NCBI GenBank assembly: GCA_003342895.1
Contig: PTFA01000198.1
Location: 581,905 to 645,904, forward strand
Reading direction: 5' to 3'
Length of the DNA: 64,000 bases
From: Casuarius casuarius
Taxonomy: Eukaryota; Chordata; Aves; Casuariiformes; Casuariidae
Part shown: positions 51,115 through 60,264 of the stretch, one piece after another
Layout: each line of letters begins with the position of its first letter
Position numbering within the stretch: the stretch's first letter is position 1
The notes under the pieces: generated by a model
The model's database searches: none
Seen by the model: the letters and a program-made list of their open reading frames with translations, nothing else
What the model was told of the DNA's origin: nothing
Made by a program: the position numbers and the translations under genes

Positions 51115-51215
51115 TCATCAAAGACATAGTTTGGTCACTAGAGCACTCTGTAGTGAGGGGAGATTTGGGAGTCAAATCCAGAGCTCTACCAGTGCTTTTA
51201 CCTACTCAGTTGCTA
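51115..51215 (+). mobile_element. Ancient tRNA-derived SINE relic (plus strand)
   Basis: The segment has an A-box-like TTTGGTCACTAGAGCACTC (51130-51148), then AGATTTGGGAG, then a decayed B box AGTCAAATCC (51170-51179) and CAGAGCTCTACC. This is the order TGGTTAGAGCACTC ... GGGTTCAAATCC of tRNA-related amniote SINE heads, the same type as the minus-strand copy at 11960-12135. It has lost a perfect B box and cannot be a functional tRNA gene. Confidence 0.5.
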
Positions 51216-52408
51216 TGTAAAATCTAGACTATCTGCTATATAGAATCTTCTTGCTGCTCTAGGACTGAAAACACTTGATAGTTTGAGATGCTCAGGGAAT
51301 ATATGCAGAAGATCAAATATTTCTAGGTTCTCATTGGTTTCAGGATATTGAAGTGTTTGGCCTAACTGAAAGACAACGTGCTGTGCCAGGGAATGGCATG
51401 AAGAATGCAAGGATGAATGATCTTTGAATGAAATCCCTCTGGTAGTGGAAACACTTAGATTTGTGAAGAGTTGTGATATATAAGCCCTATGAAACTGCAT
51501 GTCAAAGTAATGTATTTCCAGTGACTATTGAACATTGATGCAGGACATTGTTTTTTCTCTACTTTTTCATTAAGGCCATGCACATTCATAGATGTGAGCT
51601 TTTCAGTTTTCTCGTTTGATGCCCTCTCATATTAACCTGATGCCAGGTGGCCAGTAAAAATGCATGATTGCATCAGGCTGGAACAGAGCTGCTTAATGCA
51701 CTACTAATTCTTCTCTTCCATTGTTGAGTTCTCTTCCTTCTCCTATCGGATGTCGTGTCCAAAGTCCATGGCTTATCTGAAAACTAATACACTTAAATGT
51801 CAAAACCATCTGAAGATTTACACAGTCCCTTTGTCCTTTGGATTATTTTTGATTTTTCCCTCACTTGGATGCCTCTGTACCTGACTAAAATAGTACTAGT
51901 AGTCCTAGAAATATCAGTTCGTGATCTGGTTTTTAATATGTGTGCCTCATATGTGTGTTGTTTAACATGCCCCCAATTTAAATATCTGATTGATGTGAAT
52001 CCATTCTAAAACTTATGTGTTCCTTGTTCACCTAACCTTTTTCTAACTTTAACAAAACCAAAAATGATTTAAAGCATTTGAAAACAAGCATTTAAAGAAA
52101 TCACTAGGTGAGTCTCGCTATTTAAGTACCATACCAACTAATTCAAGCAAATAAGAGTGGTTTCTTTCCGAAATAGCCTCCTACTTTGGGTAGAAATTTT
52201 GCCTGCAGGGGAGACCATTACATGAGATGCATGCTGTGGTAGAATTAAGCAAACTTCAAGCCGTGATTCACTGACAGAATAGAAAATTGTATCCCCTAAG
52301 ATCTGGAGCTTATGTATAAAGAAAGAACCAAGCATTCTCTGATTAAAGACTGCGCAAGTATCCCTCTGTGATGTGACTAAGCTCAGTCATCAATGAACTT
52401 AATTCCTA
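51216..52408. other. Non-coding single-copy DNA
   Basis: No gene or repeat is recognisable. The open frames are under 100 codons. Confidence 0.5.
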
Positions 52409-52495
52409 TGATCCAAAACCTATGCTGATTTACTCTAGTCTAAATGAGGAGAAATTCCAGAGCAACTCTAGTTATATTTCAGTGTAATGGAGAAC
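52409..52495. repeat. Ancient amniote repeat of the TTTACACCAGTGTAAAT type
   Basis: It contains GATTTACTCTAGTCTAAATG followed by AGGAGAAATTCCAG and a second half with ACTCTAGTTATATTTCAGTGTAATGG. The TTTAC...GTCTAAA core is self-complementary. This matches, with many changes, a small sauropsid repeat that I know by GATTTACACCAGTGTAAATGAGG. The identification rests on memory of the family. Confidence 0.45.
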
Positions 52496-53398
52496 ATAAA
52501 CCCTTGTAATGGCAGCACGATATGGCAGGTTTTTGACTGCCACTTGACTCCAAATGCTGTTTTACTTGACCTTCCTGTAGCACAGTTCCTTCCTAGCAGT
52601 GTTTGCATTGGTCTTACTGGGTTACAGAGTTTTATTTTTATATTTGATTGTAGAGATCCTGTACTACAGAGGCTAGGAGATAAATGGACCAATAAATGGT
52701 AACTGATTACTTGAGTGGAGTTTAACTAGCTGAGTTTAAGTGACGCAGTGGAGTGATAGGAATGTTTTTGGATGGGTGTTTCGCTGGTTTTACAGCCAGT
52801 GTGACAGATCAAAGTTTTCTCGTGGATGGCAGGGTGGGGAGGGTGGTGGATGGATTTTGGTTCTTTGTTTTGTTTCAATTTAATTGGATAGCTTAGGAGG
52901 ATATATTGTTTATTAGGCACAGACCACCATCAACCAACCAAACAAACACAAAACTCCTGGCAATTGTTTCTGGACTTCTTTTGGTTTCTATTTTCCTTTT
53001 TTTTTTTTTTTTTTAATGTCTCTGCAAATGTAAGAATATAATTCTGGTTTCAGTTTCTGCTGCTAGAAGTTTGGGGTAGAGTTGCATTGGCTTTTTTCTA
53101 TGTAGGATAAATTCTAGCCTTCCTTTGCGAAACATGATCAGTGAGACCCTGTATAGGAATTGTGTGAGCTGAGGGAACTGCTATTCCCCTTTCAACCGTA
53201 ACAGTGCCTCCATACTAGATACTGCCCACAGGAGTGATTATGTACCTTAGGCCCAAGCAAGTAATTCTTACTTTGTCCTCACTTTGTCTTAGTCCATTGG
53301 CAGAGGACTCTCCTCTACTACCACTGCCATATGGTCTGTCCTCATCTCTCCTCAGCTAATGTAGCAAGAAATTTTGGCTTTCCTAGCATAGAAGGAAC
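52496..53398. other. Non-coding DNA with a poly-T tract
   Basis: No gene is recognisable. Poly-T of 18 lies at 52997-53014. A G-rich stretch at about 52826-52850 (GGGTGGGGAGGGTGGTGG) could at best form a weak quadruplex. Confidence 0.5.
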
Positions 53399-53516
53399 TG
53401 TGTGTGTGTGTATAAAAGTACACACACATATAATATATAATAATGTATAATGAATAATAATATAATGTTTGCATATACACATGCATATATGTAATATTAA
53501 ATATATATAATGTTTT
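53399..53516. repeat. TG/AC hairpin followed by AT-rich simple sequence
   Basis: TGTGTGTGTGTATAAAAGTACACACACATA folds on itself: the TGTGTGTA arm pairs with TACACACA across a short AAAAG-type loop. About 90 bases of TAATA, TATAA and ATATAT words follow. It is a slippage-prone low-complexity tract. Confidence 0.85.
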
Positions 53517-55554
53517 TAAAATGTCTCATAAATACAGTACTAACATTATAATGGAAATGCGTTATGTTTGCACCATTTCTTGCTGCCTGGTTTTGCAGTT
53601 TTTGTCACAAAGCTATGCCTACTAATGACATTTATTCTGGGGAAGATGTTTGTCATGCAACAGTTTGGCCTGTGATAAGACTGGCCAGCCACTTTTGTTC
53701 TTCTCCTTTACAGCTGCAGCAGCCTGTAGGAAAACACTGGAGTGCCTGGCAAATTGACTTATAAAACAGGAAGGAGTTCAGTGTATTACTGTCTTTCACA
53801 GACTACACTTGGCATAACACTTTTGATGTCTCATTCCAGTGACAGAAACTGAAAAAAGAACAGACAATTGAGTCCAAGAGCCTGTAAATCCATTGTGTGG
53901 CATAATGAAAATGGGAAATGATGCAATATAAACCTAACTTATTCTCAGTACAGTCTTTGGATTGAGATTCTTCAAAAGGATCATCCAGTGTTCTCCTACT
54001 GTCATAATTCAGACTAGCCACAGACTTCTAGTTTATGAAAGTTGTCTGGATACCACTGGTGACATGAATTCCCAGGGCTCCTGGCACATGTTGTGGAGTG
54101 ATAGTGTTTAATGAAAAATGCCTTTGCAATTTTCCATAATATAGCTCTGTTTCATGAACAGAGGAAGAGAAAAGATCACTCCTGGAAATGGTGGTTCATA
54201 TCTGCTTCATGTTTAGAAAGCATTCATCTTGCCAGAATGATATGTCCAGACGAGGAATCAAACCACTCCTCTTTTTTGTTGTTGTTTTCCTCTTGCAGAC
54301 TAAAGTTTAACTCGTTTTTCAAACAAAAAAAATGAAAGCAGATAACCAAGAAAAGAGCTGGGTTGTATCGACTTAATCTATCTTGGTCCATTGGAGACTC
54401 TCTTTATTTGCATGTTTGGTTTTAGATTTTCTGAGTGACCATCTGCCCTCATCCTCTGTTCTCCTAGCACTTTTGCCCGCTCTTTTCTGGTGGAGAAGCA
54501 ATTCAGTTCACATATTGTCTCATTTGTGTCTGTGAGTATCTTACTGACAGTTGGCCACACATATACTGGCTCCTGAATTTCTAAGCCTGTCCGCTAGAAA
54601 ATGAATGTGTAAAGTTCACTGATCAGATAAGTCCACAAATGGCTTCTCTTTGTGCTCCTCCTATTAAAAGTCCTTCCTCAGTCTCTTAAATTTAGTATTT
54701 TATATTTGGACAGTAGTCAAAACTGGCCATGCTGCTACAATGGACATCTTGGAAGAATAGGTTTTCCTGAGAGCTCAGGTAGCTGAGAGCAGACTCAGTG
54801 TGCCTGGGGAACTGCCTCGCGTGTTCCATCAGCGTTTTCACTTGCCCTTCCCAGAACTGTTATTCCAAATTTGTCTTGCCTTTTGTGGTTTTGGCTTCTA
54901 AATATCTTGTCAGCTCTGATGCTGAAAATTGGAAGTTTAACATGTTAGTTGGAGAGGAAGTCGAGCTAGTAGAGTAGAAAAGAAGGTCATGGAAATGAAG
55001 AAAGCCAATTGAAGTGGACACAGTGGGTGGCAAAACCTCAACAGGTGCAGAATGTGTTACCCTAGGAAACAGCTTTATGTTACAGGCTGTGCAATATAAT
55101 GCACTTCTTTCTGCTTTGACAACCTGTGCCTTCAGCCTCATGCTTAATAAAGCACCTAGACCTATATTCTACTCCCTGTTGTGTCTTGCTGCTTAATTAT
55201 GTGGTATCTGTTTGATATTTGATCATATTTTTCTGCAGGAACAGTTTTGGAAATAATTACTCAACGTGAGCAGGGGATTATTTTAGGGTGGTTTACAGTG
55301 ACAATTTCCTGACTGACATTACTGTAGAGGGAGAGGCACAGTGAATTATCAGTTCATTAAGAAAGCTGTGTTTGGGGAGGTGGTGTGGATGGATAGGCGA
55401 GTGCTTTCCAAGTGCAAATTTGAACTTCCCGCTTTAAAAAGAAGAGAAAAATGCCAGGGAAAAAAAATGTTTTAGGGTCAGGATTTGCTCTTGAGCTCGT
55501 GCTATTAGACATGAGGGAGGCTAGCTACTGAAGCCCAGGTGTGTGAGAAACAGG
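53517..55554. other. Non-coding single-copy DNA
   Basis: There is no recognisable gene. A strong pyrimidine tract ending TTGCAG at about 54276-54298 resembles a splice acceptor, but the following sequence meets an in-frame stop at once and no donor fits. Confidence 0.5.
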
Positions 55555-55745
55555 AGGTCGGCGGTATGTATTTTGCTCCCTTTTTCTTGGAGCTGCTCCA
55601 GTTGTCACAAGCTCCCAAGAAGGTGTCAGCCAATGTCATCTTCTGAGGCAGAAGCGGGTGCTTTTGAAGTGTGACCGGAGGAGGCTGCCGAAAGCCCCAG
55701 GCTTGCGCGTGCTCGCCGGGCCCGGCACTCCTGGAGGCTGCTTGC
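55555..55745. other. CpG-dense patch
   Basis: About nine CpGs occur within 190 bases, most between 55673 and 55735 (for example TTGCGCGTGCTCGCCGGG). Flanking DNA is AT-rich and CpG-poor. It is too short for a standard CpG island. There is no TATA box or coding start that I can link to it. Confidence 0.35.
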
Positions 55746-56897
55746 AGTGCAAGTAGTAGTGCCTCTGCTTTTTTTCCCTATTTCTGCTTTTTTTGAAGCA
55801 GACGAGGGTAAAAAAAGGAAGATATAATCAACACTAAGGGTGGTAAGAGTAACTCCGAATTCAGTGCTTGTTTCTCCTGAAAAGGCCATTGGATGCCTGT
55901 AAATAGTACTCAGAAAAGTAATTAGAAAAATGATACAACTTTTCTCTAAAAATAATTGATTAATATGGATGTGTCAGTTCTAATTTTTTTCTTCTCATCC
56001 AAAAGACAAACACCAAAAATGTCTTTGTCTTCCACCTTCTGAGTTTTTTTTCTTTTTCAATAAAAGGCTAGAATTTTCCAAGAAAAGTATTGTCTAGGAT
56101 TTTTTAAGGGTAAGCATTTACGCATGTTTTACCTTATTGCAACATTCAGTATTGAAAATATTGATCTTATTAACTGTGCTAATTAGAGCTGAACAAAATA
56201 CCTCCAGCAACAGCTAGTGAATATGCACTGGAATAACAATTCTGAAATTGCTTTGCCAGTGTTTAAAGGAGATGAATATCATCAGAGATAAATTTGCTAT
56301 GAGGAACAGTGTGAAAAGAGGGCATGTAAATAATTGCACACTGTAAATTTTATATTCATATTTTGATGTGAAAAAGTTTCTTCTATATAATCAAATAATA
56401 TATATTTGTATTACAACTGAAGTGCTTAATATGAGAAACAGAAGAGTTTTTGCTACAGAAGTTCATGGCCCAGTTGCCATAGTCTGAGATTAGTGTATTT
56501 ACAAACTTTCTAGAAAAAGAAGTAAGCCACTCTTGGATAGTTTAGAACAGGAAAGTGGAAATATCTGTGAAGAAACAACTTGCCAGCAGGTCTGCCTTCT
56601 TCTGACAGCGACCCCGTGTACAGCATATGATGCTAAATGAGGAGTACACACTGGGTTTGCAGGAGATAATTTTAATATATGTTAAAATAGTTGCTTTTAG
56701 TACACAAAGAAAAATGATTCTATAAAATACTTTGTGAAAAGGCTAAAGAAGATTCAGTTTACTTAGAGTGTGAGATTCCACTGAACTTTGAAGGAATGAG
56801 TCACATTTACCTCTGGGTAACAGTTGTGCAATACACTTCACTTTTAGCAGGTGTCAAAAATATCAGTGGAGTGAGATTCTGGGTCCATTCTTTTTAG
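55746..56897. other. Non-coding single-copy DNA
   Basis: The stretch is AT-rich. No gene or repeat is recognisable. Confidence 0.5.
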
Positions 56898-56999
56898 ACA
56901 TGTCCAGCAATGTAGGTATTAAGATTTCAGTTTGAACTATTAAATTTTACATGTCCAGCAATGCAAGTATAGAGATTTCATTTTGAGCTATTAAATTTT
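56898..56999. repeat. 51-bp imperfect tandem duplication
   Basis: Unit 1 (56898-56948) and unit 2 (56949-56999) both start ACATGTCCAGCAATG and end CTATTAAATTTT. They agree at 45 of 51 positions with no indels. This is an old local duplication of single-copy DNA, with no further units on either side. Confidence 0.93.
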
Positions 57000-57670
57000 G
57001 TTCTACCACCTTCTTATGAACTACAAGTCTGATTCTGGCATGTGTTTCTGCTATAGCATTAACAGTTACCACTGTTGTAATAAACTGTTTCATTACTAAG
57101 CTGTGGCAGCCATTTTAAGCAGCATATACAGTACTTGTATGATTAATTCATTAGTGTATTAATTAGTTATATTTAGTTCTAATTAATTAGTTAATGTTTG
57201 TAAAGTGTTTTCCAAATGTAAAATCCTAAGTACGTGTTAGGGATTTTCATTAATGCTGTGGGTCCCTGAAGTTCTTTTATTTTGCGTATGTAGAAAAGTG
57301 TTGGGTTTAGAACTACTACGTGTCAGGCCAGAATGAAAGAGGTACCACATCTCTGTTGCTGTAGTGGCCAAAAGCAGGCACAACAGAATCCAAAGGTCTG
57401 GCATGTGCTGCTTAAAATGAGGCATTTTGCCGTGTTTTTGTTGGAGAAGTATTAAATGTTGGGTAATGAGAATGAAACTTCTTAATTAATAACAGCAACT
57501 TGTGTGATTTTCTTTCAGGATAAGGAATTCGCTAATCTTCCTTTTTTTTTCCCCGCTCACTTCCTTGGCCTAGGTTATACTGTGGATTCATGTTCTAGTA
57601 TCTCAGTTCTCCATGTACTTTCCAACCCCAATTCTGCAACTTAGAGTTCATTCACGATGGTTTCATTTTA
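57000..57670. other. Non-coding single-copy DNA
   Basis: No gene is recognisable. AT-rich words such as TTAATTAGTTA recur around 57140-57195. Confidence 0.5.
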
Positions 57671-57770
57671 GGCACCAATCCCACAAAGACTCTGGCATAT
57701 GGGAATGTTGATGGGATGACTCACATGCATAAAATTAAGTATGTGTGTAACTAATTGCAGGATCGGAGCT
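57671..57770. repeat. Ancient short palindromic repeat (CACATGC...GCAGGATCGG type)
   Basis: It begins GGCACCAATCCCACAAAGAC and ends GTAACTAATTGCAGGATCGG, with GATGACTCACATGCATAAAA in the middle. The CCAATCCC start and the GCAGGATCGG end are inverted counterparts. The layout matches a sauropsid interspersed repeat that I know by GGGACTACTCACATGC ... TTTGCAGGATCGGGGCC. It is decayed but nearly full length. Confidence 0.6.
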
Positions 57771-59300
57771 TTAGTCACTAGTGGAAATGTACATTTGATT
57801 TCCTCCTGGAATTAACGTAACAGATGGGGAAAGATATATTCCTAATGGAGAGATGGGGAGAGGGTGATGGTCAGGGAACAGGGACAAGTTCCCACCCCTC
57901 AAGTGTTTGTTCAGACTGACAGTTTTTCTTGCAAAATGGGAGACTTGAACTCAAGGATTTGATTCTTTTTTAAGTATCTACGATGACTGTAAAAAGAAAA
58001 ACAAAAAATATCACAGTAAGGTAGGATAGTTGGCTAAGATACATCAAAAGCTTGTGTTCCCTAGTTAGCTGTCTCTCCCTCATGTGGTTCCTTCTACCAT
58101 TTTTCAGAGTTAATGACAGCAACAAAAGCTGCTATGAGACTCAGCTCTGCAGTATTGTGCTTCTACTTTTGGCATTGAAAGCAATAACAATTATTCTCTC
58201 AAATCTGACCTCTGGATGCTCCAAATTCTGCTTTCTTGGAATTTTATGTTCCTACAAGTTGTTCTCATTATTATCATGAGCCTCCAGAGTACTCCTGTTG
58301 TATATGTTTATTATGTGCATGAAGCACAGACCTATATCTGAATATGTATCTTAGTGCTGTGCCAAGCTTACATTAATTTTTAGCTGCTCAAAAGCTTCCC
58401 CATATTTCTCCCCTATTCTCATGCAGTGGTCAAGTGTGACCATGTAAAGCAGAGGTAATTGCTGTAGTGTTTTTCTGCCTGTTCTTTAGTGAGAGAAGTT
58501 CCTGTTCTGCTTTATCTCCGGTGTCCTGTGTGGCTGGTCAGGCTCGGTGCTTGGGGCAGGACGTTTACCAGTATGATTCAGAAACTACCCAGACTCCACA
58601 CTGGGCCCCTCTGTTTACATTTGGTTAGTAAACTCGGAATGGGTGTGTTCCAACTACTCTACAATATCGTGTGTTTTGTGCTGACCCTTCCCAAAGAGTG
58701 CCTTGACCTTTACTTTAAAGAACAAGCAAATCATTCGTCCGCGAGGACTTGGGGTTTGAAAGAGTTCAGCTAGCAGAGAGGTGGCAGTTGATGCAGCAGT
58801 TTCCAGGCTTCTTCCTGGGAGAGCTTCAGGGAACATCATCTGAGAGCTCCTTCAGCCAGGAGTTTCCAGCTTGCGGCTGCTGCTGAGGGTCAGCTTCCAC
58901 AAGCTTTTGCTTCTGAGGACTCTAACAGAGCTTCTGCTGGCTGCTTCTTGATTAGGAAGTGCCTACAGCTGTTGTCTTAATGGAGTGCTGCTCAGGGAAT
59001 TTCAAGCACCTATTCGGCTGGCTGTATAACCGGTGGGCAGGAGCACAGCTCCCGGGCTGAGCGTAACAGTTGCAGCAGCAATTAGCAGGGCGCAGAGTGG
59101 CGGGGTGCTCTGTTCCAGACATCATCAGACTACTTGAGTCTGTGCAGTGGAGATGTCAGTAAGCCGCAGGGCACAGTCTCTAGCTTCAGCTGGAGTGACT
59201 GTCCTTGACAGTTCAGAGGCCTCAGCCCAGACAGGACTCCAGTGGGAGGGTGCCACCAGCCAGATCTTGTTGCAGAAGGTGCCTGATGCCTCTCCCTGAT
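57771..59300. other. Non-coding single-copy DNA
   Basis: No gene is recognisable. About 58780-59110 is GC-richer and just precedes the CR1 tail. The frames there are under 100 codons on both strands and show no domain. Confidence 0.5.
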
Positions 59301-59508
59301 GGAGCAACACAAGAGAAATTCCTCTTAGATATGAGGAAGAAGATTTTTCACCATGAGAGTGATCACACACTGAGACCCAGAGGGTGGGATCTCCATCCTT
59401 GGAGATATTCAACTAAACTAGTCCCTGAGCAAACTGGCTGGGTAGCCCTGCTTTGAAAGGAGGCTTGGACTACAAAGGTCCTTTCTGACCTAAATTATTC
59501 TATGATTA
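59301..59508 (+). mobile_element. 5'-truncated CR1 LINE tail
   Basis: The sequence follows the CR1 3' region. It has AGATATGAGGAAGAAG, then TTTTTCACCATGAGAGTG, GGATCTCCATCCTTGGAGAT, CCTGAGCAAACTGGCTGG, TAGCCCTGCTTTGA, GGCTTGGACTAC and GGTCCTTTCTGACCTAAAT. It ends in ATTCTATGATT, the octamer-type ending typical of CR1. It is severely 5'-truncated, as most CR1 copies are, and encodes at most the last few residues of ORF2. It is clearly less decayed than the copy at 40621-41820. The exact 5' edge is uncertain by perhaps 20 bases. Confidence 0.9.
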
Positions 59509-60197
59509 TATGCTTTAATAGAAACGTGCTAGTTTCACAGAGCTTATGAATATTGGCTGTGGTATTGTGTCTATGCAACTACTTCAAATGAAAACCTAAG
59601 AATGTGCCTGCATGGGACAGCAAATAGCTTCATTTAGTGATTTCAGTACTCAAAGCGGTGCTTTCTCCTCCCACCATTCAAAAGGCTTTTGCATTTCTCA
59701 GTTTAGCACAGAAATTAAAGGCGACTCTATGATCACTTTTCATGAAATGACCCTGTCAGGTTTGAACTGATATTGATTTAAGTTTGTAAAGAATGGAGGG
59801 GGAATGTTACAATCCATCTGATGTGGCAGCCTCTATAGACTCACAGGGATATGATTATAATTATCATTACCATTAAACACTAATTAGTACTGTTAATTAG
59901 TTAAGCACTAGAATAAGCTTGTGTTGTTCTGCAGTTGTGTCATTTATTTATTTATTTATTTGGGGGGGAAGAGGGAAGGAAAATTAATCTCAGGAAAATT
60001 TAATTTGGTCCCTCTCACAAGAAGAGTAGCTCTTGATCCTATTACTGCTTGTCTCTTTTGATTTTATGAAACTTTACAACTTAGCTTCTAGAATAACTGG
60101 AGAAGGGCAGAAACTCAGCCGTGTGCGTCTGTCCTCCAGAGGAAGATGCCAGTGTCAAGGAGCTGTTACAGCAGCTCGGCTCTGTAACGTAATCGTG
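59509..60197. other. Non-coding DNA with an ATTT repeat
   Basis: No gene is recognisable. Five perfect ATTT units (59942-59961) are followed by a run of Gs. Confidence 0.55.
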
Positions 60198-60264
60198 GGC
60201 TTGTGCCTACTGAAGCCAATGGGGGTTTTGCCTTTGACTTCAGTGGGAGCAGAAGCAGGCCCCA
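60198..60264. repeat. Ancient short palindromic repeat, best-preserved copy
   Basis: The arms CCTACTGAAGCCAATGG and TTTGACTTCAGTGGGAGC are inverted complements of each other (ACTGAAG against CTTCAGT) around GGGTTTTGCC. It ends in AGCAGAAGCAGGCCCC. It aligns with 45690-45758 and resembles 25760-25830 and 2769-2812. This is the common sauropsid form GAAGTCAATGGGAGTTTTGCC ... TTGACTTCAGTGGGAGCAGG with few changes. Confidence 0.65.

Noticed and set aside
54276..54310. Strong acceptor-like pyrimidine tract ending TTGCAG
   Set aside because: No plausible exon follows. The sequence soon meets stops and an A-run, and no donor is in a useful place.
59205..59456. 83-codon plus-strand frame as a gene
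   Set aside because: It lies largely within the CR1 tail.
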